A stretch of 64,000 nt of DNA from the NCBI GenBank assembly GCA_036346375.1, contig CM070503.1:1-64000 (forward strand). Direction: 5' to 3'. Position 1 is the stretch's first letter. Each line of letters starts with the position of its first letter. The DNA is from Guadua angustifolia. Lineage: Eukaryota; Streptophyta; Magnoliopsida; Poales; Poaceae. The position numbers were made by a program, and so were the translations under genes. The notes beneath the pieces are model-generated. The model was not told the origin of the DNA. It saw only the letters and a program-made list of their open reading frames with translations, and did not search any database. Shown piece by piece: positions 47,336-58,121 of this stretch.

Positions 47336-47952
47336 CAAATCACCCGAGAAATCACCCAAGGTCGATCGCGTACCACTCCGCCGCCCTCGCCCCTGGTCGT
47401 CGTTCTCCAGTTCCCTGGCGGGACGGCCGGTAGCAGCTCAAACAGAGTCCTCTTCCTCTTTGGTACTTTTCTACAAGTACTTTCGATTTCTTTATTTCCT
47501 ATTTTTTTCAACGAGACATTTTTATATTTGAAAGTACTAAAATTTATATGAAACTAATAATAAAAGGCACTGAAAATCGGTGCCTTCACATTTTAAATTT
47601 TTATACCTCTTGGTACCAGCTAAATGTGTATTTTGATACGTCTTAGAGACGGCAAAAAAGTCATTCATCTTTATACGTGGTTTGGTCTTTTATCATTAGC
47701 TCGTTCACGTTGCTAACCAATAGTGTTAAGAGGGTTTTTTTATTTTATTAAAAGCTTTGCTACTTCTTTATTATTATACACTGTCATCAGCTATTTAGAA
47801 TTATTGATGCTAAAATTATTGGGCACATTACTACTATAACATTACCTTAAAATTATACGTACGTTATCTGTTAAGGTGAAGTGGCGAAGCCGGTCATATT
47901 CGTGTTGGTTCCGTCGCTGTCAGCATCTGAACACAGGAGGTTAGTACGTAGT

Positions 47953-49160
47953 TGTCGGCGTACTTTACGCCAGGGTACCCTCTTCGCCGCACAAAAGCGT
48001 GCGTGGCTCACGTGGTAGTCTAGCAGGCGGGTGGGTGTTTACACCCCGTCTACAGGACGTCGGTCCACGTGGCGCTGTGGGCAGCGGTGGCGCCACGCAT
48101 CGCCGCGGCGTCTGACCACGTGGCGGCTTTGGCGGCGGTGGGCGAAGCACGCCGCCCACCGGTGCCGGTCTCACGTGGCGCGCGGCGAAGCGGTCGGCGC
48201 CACGCCCGCTTCGCCGGCGCCCGATCCACGTGGCGGCCTAGCGGCGGTGGCGAAGCATGTCTCGTCCACCGGTGCCGGTCCACGTGGCGCGGCGGCGAAG
48301 CGGTGGGCGGCCACGCCCGCTTCGCCCGGCGTCGATCCACGTGGCGGCTTTGGTGGCGGTGGGCGAAGCACGCTCTGTCCCGGTGCCGGTCCACGTGGCA
48401 CGCGGCGAAGCAGCGGCCACGCCCGCTTGCGTGCCCACCACGTGGCGGCTCGGCGGCAGCGGGCGAAGCGACGCCGCATCTCTGGTGCCGGCCCACGTGG
48501 CGCGCGGGCGGCAGTGGCGAAATACGCCTTGTTTATCCCGCCGCCATGCAAAAGGTGGGATGCGGTGGCTTCGTCCCCGGTCTCCTTCCCGACGCATCGC
48601 GTGTCGAGGCAGCTCGCTTTATGCGCACGCCGATTCAAGGAATTTGCCATAAGCCCGTTCTCGACGCCACACCTACCCGTCGCGGAGGGTCACATTCCGG
48701 AAGAACCGGCGAAGGCATCTTGCCGCATTGATTAGGGTCAAGGAACGGACAAAGCGATAAAGGCGAAGTAAATGCATGTTAGATAAGCATGATGACGATC
48801 CCTCCTCTATCTGACAATCTGACCCGTGTAAGCCCGTGCATATAAGGGCACTTTAGAGCATACGAGAGGAGGGTCGAAAAAAAGAGACACAACAGAAGAG
48901 CTGGTCATCGGCAAGCTCTGTAACCAAGCCCACTATACTCAATCCGAAATCGGGCAGGACGTAAGGCTGTTACCCTTCTTCGAAGGGGTCTGAACCTGGG
49001 TAAGATCGCTGTGTTCATCAAATTTAAGGGGCACTAAAATTCGTTAGTGCGAGAGGTACTAGGGTTTCCCTCTGTTAGGGTTTGCCAATTACCAAAACCA
49101 CCCCCTACCGAACCAAACTCAGTCTGTAGATTTGAGCCTGTCAGGTGAAATACGCCGACA
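47953..49160. mobile_element. Solo LTR (1.2 kb) with TGTCGGCGTA ends
   Basis: Ends TGTCGGCGTACTTTACGCC and GGTGAAATACGCCGACA are inverted repeats with TG...CA termini. Flanks GTAGT and GTAGC match at four of five bases. A TATA-like GCATATAAGGGC lies near 48838, about 120 bp before a likely transcript start region, and the interior 48060-48540 is a GC-rich tandem array. No gag or pol frame. A truncated relative in the opposite orientation is at 3793-4730. Confidence 0.85.
48060..48540. repeat. GC-rich tandem array inside the solo LTR
   Basis: About four to five units of roughly 100-125 bp, each carrying CCACGTGGCG, GGCGGTGGGCGAAGC and GCCACGCCCGCTTCG. The array is free of stop codons in several frames on both strands, giving long arginine/alanine-rich frames that I regard as spurious. 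CACGTG (G-box core) recurs in each unit. Confidence 0.8.
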
Positions 49161-49435
49161 GTAGCGATTTTACCACACGATGAAACGATGTTATTGTATT
49201 CTTCTTTTGCTAGCATCGCTGAGAATGTCTCTGGCATCACGCTACAAAATAGAGAATCGTGCAGACTTGGTGATATCAAGAAGCAGCATAGCATTGCCAT
49301 GTCTGGCATCATGCTACAAATAGAGAATCGTGCAGACTGGTGATATCAAGAAGCAGCATAGCATTGCCATGCCCACGCTGCAAGCATGCAACAGAGCAAG
49401 CAAAACACATGCCCAAGCGAAGCAAGACGACAACC
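49161..49435. other. Acyl-activating enzyme 3' flank
   Basis: Contains a short direct repeat: ATAGAGAATCGTGCAGACT and the following GGTGATATCAAGAAGCAGCA occur at 49250-49300 and again at 49319-49369 (period 70). This is presumably 3' UTR of the minus-strand gene. Confidence 0.6.
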
Positions 49436-51222
49436 CTACATCTTGCTGCTGCTGCTGCCCCTGCGCGTGGGCCCCATCTCCTTGGCGAGGGTCCGGAGCA
49501 CGTACTTCTGGATCTTGCCGGTGGAGGTCTTGGGCAGCTCGGCGCGGAAGACGACGGTCCTGGGCACCATGTAGTGCGGCATGCGCTCCCGGCTCCACGC
49601 GATGACCTCGGCCGCGGTCACCGCGCCCGCCACGCCCTCCTTGACGCTCACGAACGCGCACGGCGTCTCCCCCCAGAACTCGTCGGGCCGCGCCACCACC
49701 GCCGCCTCGTTCACAGCCGGGTGCCCGTACAGCACCGACTCCACCTCCACGCTGCTGATGTTCTCCCCGCCGCTGATGATCACGTCCTTGGACCGGTCGC
49801 GGATCTCCAGATACCCGTCCGGGTGAATCACCCCAACGTCCCCCGTGTAGAACCACCCGTTGTCTCGGATCGCCGCCTTGGTCGCCTTGACATCGTTGAG
49901 GTACCCCAGCATGACGCACCCGCCGCGGAGCACGATCTCTCCCATCGTGGAGCCGTCGCGGCGCACGCTGCGGCCGGTCTCGCCATCGACGATGTCCACC
50001 TCGGCCATGCCCGGCGTGCGCACGCCCTGCCGCGCCTTGAGCCGCGCGCGCTCGGACGCGGGGAGCTTGTCCCACTCCCCCTTCCACGCGCACGACAACA
50101 CCAGCCCCGCTGTCTCAGTCAGCCCGTACCCGTGGCTGACCTCAAAGCCGATGGCCTCCGTGCGGTGCAGCACGGCCGCCGGCGGTGGTGCGCCCGCCGT
50201 GAGGATCCGCACCTTCCCTGGGAGCGGCTTCCGCAAGCTCCCGGGAGCGTTGGCCAGCATGTTGAGCACGACCGGCGCGCCGCAGAGGTGGGTGACCCCA
50301 CGGCGCGCAATGGTGGCGTACACCTCGGCGGCGTCGACGCGGCGGAGGCAGACGTTGGTGCCGCCCACAACGGCCATCCCCCACGGGAAACTCCACCCGT
50401 TGGCGTGGAACATGGGCAGCGTCCACAGGTACGTCGGCCGCAGCGGCATCGCCCAGTCCACGAGCGAGTCAACGGTGATCAAGAAGATCCCGCGGTGGCA
50501 GTGCACCACCCCCTTGGGTGCCGACGTCGTGCCGGAGGTGTAGTTCAGTATCATCGGGTCCCACTCGCTCGCCGGCCGGACCCAAGTGAACTCCGGGTCG
50601 CCCTTGTCAAGAAACCTCTCGTATGTCAAAGTCGTGGCAGGGGCGGGAGGGAACTCCTTTTCGTGGGGGTCCTCGACGAGGATGACGCGCGGGGCAGGGT
50701 GTCCCGTCGGGAGGAGCCGGAGCGCGTCGAGGAGGACGGGGAGCAACGCCGGGTCGGCGAAGATGAGCTTGGAACCGGAGTGGCGGAGCAGGACGGCGAC
50801 CGTGCGAGCGTCGAGGCGCGTGTTGATGCTGTTGAGCACGGCGCCGCTCATCGGCACGCCAAAGTGCATCTCGTACATGGCTGGCACGTTCGGCAAGAGG
50901 ACGGACACCTAGCTCAATTGGGGTGACCAGCAATTTAATTTCACGGATGCGAAGAGCACGTACATATGCGTGATACGTTCGAGGAATTAATTGAATTGAC
51001 AAGGAAGGGATCGTGGTTGCTTACGACGTCGCGGCGGGAGATGCCGAGGGAGACGAGGGCGGAGGCGAGGCGGAGGCAGCGACGGAAGGTCTGGGCCCAG
51101 GTGAAGACGGTGCCGTGGTAGACGACGGAGGGGCAGTCGCCGAACACGGTGGCCGCGCGCTCCAGGAAGGCCAGCGGCGTGAGCGGGCACGAGTTGGCCG
51201 GGTTCGCTCCGAGCTTGTCCAT
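49436..51222 (-). CDS. Acyl-activating enzyme (AMP-forming acyl-CoA synthetase), probably peroxisomal
   Basis: Two exons, 51222-51025 and 50908-49436, joined in phase 0 (GAC GTC|GTAAGC ... CTAG|GTG TCC); 556 aa. The adenylate-forming superfamily motifs are intact: P-loop YTSGTTSAPKG at residues 189-199, GYGLTET at 326-332, GWFYTGD at 417-423, RSKDVIISGGENIS at 438-451, and PKTSTGK with the catalytic lysine at 531. The enzyme activates a carboxylic acid with ATP to the acyl-AMP and transfers it to CoA. The C-terminus Ser-Lys-Met is a known plant type-1 peroxisomal signal variant. Overall it fits the plant AAE clade of short-chain or aromatic acid:CoA ligases (AAE1/benzoate-CoA ligase group); the substrate cannot be told from sequence. 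The start MDKLGANPANSCPLTPLAFL matches the family. Confidence 0.93.
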
Positions 51223-52090
51223 GGCCGTCGCGCCGCCGGAGGACGAGGAGGCTTGGGCGGTCACTTGTGTGAACGGCGACGACTTCGCCGATGACCAATC
51301 TCGTGGTGCTACTGGTTGGGAAGGAGAGAGGCACAGAGCAGGCGTGGCAGTTAGATGATATATTGCAACCTGTGTGAACGGCGACGACTTCGCCTTTTTA
51401 CGCATTTATTTTTACTTTTATACTCTATCAACTATAAATAGTAAATTTAGCTTCCATCTCAGCTGTTGAACTGTTGCGCGTATTATTTATCACACTACTC
51501 TACTGTAGTAGATCATTGATATCATAATTCCTTTTTCCTACCGAGCTTAGGTACCGCAGCAGATACCTATTGGGCTCACATACCGACGTACCATGGTACC
51601 TCATGCTGCCGCGCTATCCTAGCTTGGCGCCAAGCTATTGACATGGGTCTAGCCACTTGCCGCGGTACACGAGTGCGATAGATCGTCGCTTTCGTGATTG
51701 AAGAGAGAACCATTTTTACAATTTTATTTATACTTGATAGACTAAAAATAACTATACCAATGGATTAAAAAGCTAATGATTTTGGAAATGGAAGTTGAGT
51801 GTTTAGGAGATGAGCCGTCTTGCAAACCGTGATTTTTTTTGGGGTATAAAGCACATGCACACAACCCACTTATACCATCCTCACGCACTATACACATGTG
51901 CACGTTATTTACACACGTTAAAGAACCGATAGGAAACTATGACTTTCCGAGCGCGAGAATATGCTATTCTATTTAACTCGTACATATATATATACCCGTT
52001 TTACTTTATTTAGATAAAAGATTCTGAGTTCGATCTAGGTTGGAAACCAGGCTGTATTCAGATAAGAGACCAATTTCGATCTAGAATGGA
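51223..52090. other. Acyl-activating enzyme 5' flank
   Basis: A repeated CCTGTGTGAACGGCGACGACTTCGCC-like stretch occurs at 51260-51290 and 51370-51395. The rest is AT-rich. An upstream in-frame ATG at 51405 would add 61 residues of low-complexity sequence and is not preferred. Confidence 0.4.
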
Positions 52091-52430
52091 AACCAGGGTA
52101 ACAGGGTTCGTAATATCGTCGATAATCACTCGAATATAGCGATTATCAACTATATCGAGCTAGTACGGTATCTAATATCGGTCGATAAACCGGTTAAATT
52201 AAAAAAAATTCAAAAATTCGGGAAAAAAATTATGTGACGTAAATATCACGATAATCGCTGAATATCACTCATTTTTTATGAATATTGAGAGAAAATCAAT
52301 CACAAAATCGACCGCCGAAGAAGTCAAATTCACAAAATCACTCATAAAATTTTGATGGATTATCGGTAAAAATTGATTTTTAAAAAATTCAAAAAGTTCG
52401 ATTTCGAATGGAGGGACGAGCACCCTGCTC
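52091..52430. mobile_element. Fragment resembling the AAGGTT hAT-like family
   Basis: GGGTTCGTAATATCGTCGAT, followed by sequence with repeated ATATCG/GATAATCG words, resembles the terminal portion of the elements at 10740-12246 and 59076-60511. Only one end can be seen. Confidence 0.35.
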
Positions 52431-52949
52431 CCGCCCTGCCTCGCTACAGAGACTTTTTAGTGGTCCAACAGATGCTAATTCACGGCGCAATAGAAAGACT
52501 AGATGCCATTTTTTGCCTTATCTCTGAATTTTCTGGGGCCTGGCTCAGTCGGAGCGCATGCAAGTCGCCACAGTATAACAGGGCCGATGAGGTGGCTTAT
52601 ATGCTATCACTACTTAAAAAAATTATCAAAGACAGTTCTAAAAAGATCATTACAGAACAGTGGCGGAGTCAGGATTTATGTACGCCTCAAGTCCAAAATA
52701 AGCTGTTATTACTATTGTCAAAGAATATAGATATTTAGGTATAACAAAAATACAACATGCTGTCACTAAATAGACCAGGCAAAGCATACAGAAAGCATAA
52801 GGTAGCAGGGAAGAGATGCTCAATGTTCTCTAAATAACATCAAGCACAACGAGCAGAGATTCAAGGAGCTGCTTTATAAAAGAATCAGATGCTAGAAAGC
52901 ATAAGCTAGAAGCACAACACCTTTAAGGGGCATCAGAACATACATAATA

Positions 52950-53593
52950 CTCCCTCCATTCCGTATTGTTAGGCGCATAGTTTTTTTTCAAAGACCAAGG
53001 AGTAGCTAGCCATTGTCATTAACTCATGCAAATTAATCGCTTGTATTTATGAAGACTCCTCGTTACTTGACTGGTACGCATGCATCGTTAGCCGCAAAAA
53101 AAACTTCGTAGTGCATGCGCTCGCCCCGCGCCAAAAATTCTCCATCGATTCTTCAGGTTTTTTCCATGGCGATGGCGGCCACAGCGGCGACGATGGTGGT
53201 GGCGACGGGGTGAGTAGCGAAGATCGCAGCGGCAATGGGGACAGTGGCTGTGGTGACGGCATCAAGCTAGTTGTTCTTCTACTGGGCCTCCTCGTTGAGC
53301 TAATGATGCGAGTATATAGCACTGGTGCCGTCGTAAGCCTGCATATATGCATGAGCTAGCATTCCGCAAGCTGATGTGCCTCCTCGTTCACCCATATTCC
53401 GCATGCAAGTTCATTCAGTATTCCGCATGCATGCATTAATTCTGCATATGCATGGTGTGGTGCCGTCGTGCGCCCGTATGCATGAGCTAGCCCGCGTCGA
53501 TTGATCAGCTCGATGCAGAATTTAATGCCCACACCTTACAAAATGGAATCGTGAGAAAAAAATTATACGCCTAACAATACGGAACGGAGGGAG
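52950..53593. mobile_element. Stowaway-like MITE, unusually long, with GC-rich interior
   Basis: Ends CTCCCTCCATTCCGTATTGT and, at the right, ACAATACGGAACGGAGGGAG are near-perfect inverted repeats flanked by TA (52948-52949, 53594-53595). At 644 bp it is longer than usual, and 53110-53360 is GC-rich with a gene-like frame rich in G and D. It is nested within the hAT element. Confidence 0.85.
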
Positions 53594-53836
53594 TATCAAG
53601 AAACTTTACGACTTGAATAAGGTGAATGCAACTGTAGGAAACTAACAACCTACACTTTGATGTTTCAACAGTCAACAACCTCTTACTTCATGATTAGATG
53701 AGAATGAGGATAAACAACACTTCGTATGTAGCGTTGACAATTCTATAATACAGTGTAACATTTTTTTTGAGAGGGATAATATAGTGTAAACAAATCTAGA
53801 CTAGCACATAAAAAACCTTGGTATTGAAATTGACCA

Positions 53837-54384
53837 CTCACCCTTTGTCAACAAGCCAATATACCATCCCAATAGTGATACCTCTAAGAAGACTCAAAAC
53901 CCTCATAAATATTATTGCATCCCCAGGGAAAGCATCAACCTGAAAGCGAGAAAGCTTTCATGTAACACCCATCTCTTGTTGACAAACTTAACGCAACTTA
54001 AAGGAAAGTAGTTAGCTGGGCATGGCTACTCACAGGATTAAAACGTTGAACCACCTCCTTGTTCAATTTCATCTTTTCTTGAAGGGCCTTGACGTTTTGT
54101 TGTCTTTGGTCATTCAATGCCTTGATGTATTCATTGATGTTCTCCTAATGAATAGGAATTAATCACAACCAAAACACTTACTCCAAATTTCTAAAGTGAT
54201 AAAAAAGTAGCCAAAAAATAATCTGCAATGGATATAGTAGCCTTCACCCTACCACCTTTGCTTCAATTGCTGTAGTGGACTGGTGAAAGAATATTGTGGC
54301 GATCTCCATAGCTTGCTGAGGCATGTCAACCCGCAACTTAAGCCCCATCTCTGCAAAGGCTGATAGCAGTGCCACATGTTCTCC
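53837..54384 (-). pseudogene. Captured three-exon fragment of an ABC1-like kinase gene
   Basis: Minus-strand exons with matching phases: 54384-54256 (GEHVALLSAFAEMGLKLRVD onward, 43 codons), 54144-54034 (ENINEYIKALNDQRQQNVKA onward, 37 codons) and 53939 to about 53837 (VDAFPGDAIIFMRVLSLLRG onward). Acceptors TGCAG, ATTAG and TTCAG and donors GTGGTA and GTGAGT are intact. The peptide resembles the plant ABC1-type atypical kinase with a beta-lactamase-like domain (At5g24810 type, by memory), in the region ending FPGD...RVLxLLRG. The rest of the gene is missing and the last exon runs into a stop after WLVDKG. It lies inside the hAT element, so it is a transduplicated fragment and probably not functional. 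Confidence 0.7.
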
Positions 54385-55299
54385 CTGCACATCGGCCGGG
54401 GGTGGGAGCTAGCCGAGTGGTGGCCGGGGCCGTGGGTGGGAGCCGCCATGGGCTACTGCGCCAGCCACGCTAGGATGCGGGATCTACGGTGGGCTACTGC
54501 GCCACCACACTAGGATGCGGGATGGATCTGCCTCCGCCCTCCAGAATCCACTCTTCTAGCGACTAGCAGCGCCAGCGGCTTGGCCGGAGTTGGGGGTGAC
54601 GGGCCGACGGCTGAGGGAGCGGCGGTCGTCTAGGATCTGTGAGAGCATGGCCGCGTAGAGGCTGCTTCAGAGCGCCGACCGTGGCCTGTGCGAGGAGCTG
54701 CTTCAGACTTCAGAGGCTGAGGTGGCGAGGCCCGAGGGCGTGGGAGCGGTGTCGTCGGCCGTTTAGGGTTTGCAGGAGCTGTGGCTGGCGAGCGGTTAGT
54801 GGGTGGGAGCTGTGGCTGGGAGGCAAGCAGTGGGTAGGAGCTGCGGCGATGGGGGGCGCAGCGACGAGATGAGCGATGAACCTCGGACCTCACGGCAGAT
54901 TGGCGGCGTGGCGGCGTGAAACTCGGCTCTGCCGCTCGAGTGTGGGGAGTGCAACTAAGTGGCTAGGGTTAGTTTGATTGCTTCTCACTTCTCAGCCTTT
55001 CCTAGTGGCTGGGACGCCGGACAACTAGGCAAGCCTGGGCCCTAGCGGCTGAACAGGAATGAAGATTGCTGGAATAGGCCTTGGGCCGAAATAGGAAATA
55101 AATAGAATTTTACACTGTTATTTGACTTGGGCCTCGGGCTCAGGCCCTAGTGGCCCGAGCCCAACTCTGCCCCTGATTATAGATGGTTTTGTGAACCGTC
55201 TGTAAACATGTGTTAGTGATAACAACGGTGTATCAAATAACCGTCTGTGATGTGGTGCCATTTTATTTTTTACTACTGAATATATTTATATTTATTGGT

Positions 55300-55870
55300 T
55301 AGCCTCAGGAAATACTAGCCATGACCTCTGAAATAAATAGATTACACAGATTATATCACAGGCAGATTACACACATCACACGCTAATTATATCATAGATT
55401 ACATAACCACTTCAGAAATCAACTCGAATGTTATATTAACGAAAGATCTGAAGATGATTGTATCACAGATTACACAACCATTTTAGAAATGAACCCAAAT
55501 ATTATATTAACCAATGGTATGCGTAATTACAATTCACAAATTCAAACAAGTTTCACAAATTAACCGATAGATTATATCGCAAGCAGATTACACACATCAC
55601 AAGTTAATTATGTCACAGATTACATAACCACTTCAGAAATCAACTCAAATGTTATATTAACCAATAGATCTGAAGCTGATTATATCACAGATTACACAAC
55701 ATTTCAGAAATCAACTCAAATGTTTATTAAATCAGAAGCTAATTATATCATAGATTACACAACCATTTTAGAAATAAACTCAAATATTATATTAACCAAT
55801 GGAATGCATAATTACAATTCACAAATTCAAATAAGTTTCACAAATTAACCAATAGAATGCTCAAATTTCA
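55300..55870. repeat. Diverged tandem repeats (ATCACAGATTACA units)
   Basis: The words ATCACAGATTACACAACC, CAGAAATCAACTCAAATGTT and TATTAACCAATGG recur four to five times in the same order over about 570 bp, with units of roughly 75-220 bp. They directly precede the PIF transposase remnant and probably belong to the same element. Confidence 0.75.
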
Positions 55871-55879
55871 CAAATTAGG

Positions 55880-56400
55880 CATCATGGAATGTGCCTTTTG
55901 GATGTATAACGTCACACATCAAGAAGTCAGAAAAGTGTTCTTGAATTGCCTCTAAATGGGCCTTTTTCAACGTAGTTGCATCGTTGATCTTCTTTGTATC
56001 GACAAGGGTTTGCATGTTATAGCTAACGTAGAACGCATATAAGTTAATTCCTCATCTTTGTTGGACGCATTGCGAAAATAGATTTGGTTAGTTCTAGGGA
56101 CATTATTGGGGAGCTGGTATTGTCTTCACAATGTTGCCCATGCAGAATATATCCCATCAGCAAGATAGTACCTCATTGTGTAATTGCGACCGTTGATAGT
56201 ATAATTCACTTTCAGCGCTTATCATTCTGCTAGCTTTGCAAAGAGAGGGGAACAGTGAAAAACATTAGTATCATTGTGAGATCCTGGTAAACCAAAAATG
56301 GTATGTTAAATCCATCGATCTTATAAAGCAACAGTTTCTAGAATTATTGTTGGCTTGTGTACATGCCCAGTATACAAACTTTGCCATGTTGTGGGACAAT
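55880..56400 (-). pseudogene. PIF/Harbinger (DDE) transposase remnant
   Basis: The minus strand, read across frames, gives HTIFGLPGSHNDTNVFHCSP and LFAKLAE (about 56300-56233), then VNYTINGRNYTMRYYLADGI and YSAWATL (56212-56130), the conserved core of plant PIF transposases (usually GLPGSxNDxNVLxRSPLF and YYLADGIYPxWATF). In-frame stops and shifts (for example at 56230 and 56131) make it non-functional. A right terminus for the parent element may be ACCGTTGGAGATGGTCTGAG at 57403-57422. Confidence 0.8.
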
Positions 56401-56649
56401 TTTTCCACCTCTAGTGCATGTAATCTATGTTTCCTAGCATTCCAGGAACACCTCTTACCTCATCAATTGCAAGTAATCAACAGTATCATTCTCATTTGGA
56501 GATCACAAATACTCATCTCCAAAGAGGACAATAATAGTTCGCACAAACCTTTTGATACTCTCTATGACAGTACTTTCTGCAATCCGTAGACAATCATTAA
56601 TAGTTTTTTGCTAGTATTCCATAAGTTATCATTCGGAATGCTACTGTAA

Positions 56650-57772
56650 TCTTCTGTAAAGAAGATAACCTAACAATTATAGCACAATTCTATTTTTGAA
56701 CAAATAATTATCATGGGTTTCTATAGTATGCAATATACGAAGAAATAGAGAACGACTCATTCTAAACTTGCGCTGATAAGAAAAATGAGCAATAGACAAA
56801 ATGACCAAACAAAAATACAAAGAAATAGAGTATTTTTCATTGTAAATCTGCGTCGAAAGAAGATTGGGTCGTAGACCGGAGGATCAATAAAATAATCTCG
56901 GTATAGCCTGGTATGCCATTCCTCTCTATGGCGATCTACGTATTGATGGCTAAAAACAAAGCCCTATGGCGTCGAGCATTCACACACTTATGTTACTCCT
57001 GTGCTAGGTATGCTACTGTAAGAAGAGATTCATTGTCGTCATTCGACAATGAGTTTTCTGAGAGAAAATACTGGACTAAGTTACGATGACTCATCGAGAT
57101 ATGTTAAATAGTAAGCATTTTGAAATGGGCAATGCTTGAAAGTGCAAATGACCATTACCACATAGCTGTTACAATATAGTTGTTATGATGACCGTTAGAA
57201 TAAATTTTAAATTTTAAATTTCCATGTTTAAAAATAGCTGTTCGAATTTTTCCCGATAAAAAATAAGCGTTGCTCATATGACGATTATGAAATATTATTA
57301 TAATATAGGAGGGATAAAATAGAGAATACCGTTGGATAGGAAAGAGATGCGGAGAAAGAATTTTTTAGGGATTATATATATATTGGGATTCATATTTAAG
57401 AAACACCGTTGGAGATGGTCTGAGGTAGGATAAATTTAGCCATTAAACGAAGGGATTGACCAACAGAATTATCTTACCTTATATTTCAAACTTCACACCC
57501 ATTCCCCCCTAGTCGCTTTCAGAGTTCCGAGCAGGAACTTTCTCGCTTCCTTCCTCTACTAGTCTGACTCCCTTCTGCAGCCGTCCCAATTACTCTGTAC
57601 AAATTGGAGGTGTTCCTTTGCAGTTGGTCAAGCGGGTTAATCCTCTCACAGGTTCAGGAGAATGCTTGACATCGGTATTTAATTAGGATCTTTTTACAAA
57701 AAATCCGTAATTTTTCTGAACTAGAAAGTCTTTTTTTTATTATAAAAAATCGTGAAAAACACCTATATATAA
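56650..57772. other. Probable PIF element flank and intergenic DNA
   Basis: AT-rich with duplicated words (ATACAAAGAAATAGAG). GTTGGAGATGGTCTGAG at about 57406 looks like a Harbinger-type inverted end, but I could not find the partner. A C/T-rich leader-like block is at 57490-57600. No gene. Confidence 0.3.
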
Positions 57773-57775
57773 TTA

Positions 57776-58118
57776 GAGCAACCCCAACCCACCCCCTAAA
57801 CCTCCCCCTATCCTAAATTATAAGGAGACTTAGAAAAATATACGCTCCAACCCAACCCCTATTTTAGGGAGGTACTCTCTCATCCCTATATCTAAGGGGC
57901 TTCTCTTTGCCCCTATTATTTTCTTTGGTATTTTTTTATTCATTTTAAAATAATAATTCATGGGTGCAAAGTAATAATAATGTTTAGATAAATAATAGGA
58001 GTGAGTAATAGGGAGTGTGGGTTGAAGACAAATTTGATATAGAGTACCCCTAATTTCTATACCACCCCTAAATGAGTGATTTAAAAAGAAAATATAGAGG
58101 TTTAGGTTAGAGTTGCTC
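57776..58118. mobile_element. Tourist-like MITE (GAGCAACCCCAACC family)
   Basis: GAGCAACCCCAACC at the left and GGTTAGAGTTGCTC at the right are inverted repeats flanked by TTA on both sides (57773-57775, 58119-58121). Length 343 bp, with CCCCTA/TAGGGG words inside. No coding capacity. Confidence 0.8.
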
Positions 58119-58121
58119 TTA

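Larger units (their letters stand above)
52658..55175. mobile_element. hAT-like element carrying host gene exons (Pack-type)
   Basis: Left end CAGTGGCGGAGTCAGGA and reversed right end CAGGGGCAGAGTTGGGC are imperfect inverted repeats. Flanks ATTACAGA (52649-52656) and ATTATAGA (55176-55183) match at seven of eight positions. The 2.5-kb interior contains a Stowaway MITE (52950-53593), three exons of an ABC1-type kinase gene on the minus strand (53837-54384) and a GC-rich non-coding block (54390-54960). No transposase is seen, so it is non-autonomous. Confidence 0.65.
52609..55260. mobile_element. CACTA-like terminus, split by an hAT element
   Basis: CACTACTTAAAAAAATTATC at 52609 is a CACTA-type end. 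Sequence resumes after the hAT insertion at about 55184 with GATGGTTTTGTGAACCGTCT and further AACCGTCTGTGATG words, the kind of subterminal repeats seen in CACTA transposons. The other terminus was not found and no transposase is recognised. Confidence 0.45.

Noticed and set aside
48060..48540. Array considered as a CRISPR-like repeat
   Set aside because: Units of about 100-125 bp with no short repeat/unique spacer alternation, in a plant LTR.
48031..48735. Stop-free frames of 120-234 codons on both strands
   Set aside because: They lie in the GC-rich tandem array of a solo LTR; composition is dominated by A, R, H and P and changes with frame.
49340..50926. 528-codon open frame on the plus strand
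   Set aside because: It is the antisense of the acyl-activating enzyme exon. GC-rich grass exons often leave antisense frames open; it has no domain content and an odd H/R/P-rich composition.
55176..57422. A complete autonomous CACTA or PIF element
   Set aside because: Only one CACTA-like end and one Harbinger-like end are visible and the PIF transposase is broken; no pair of matching termini was found.
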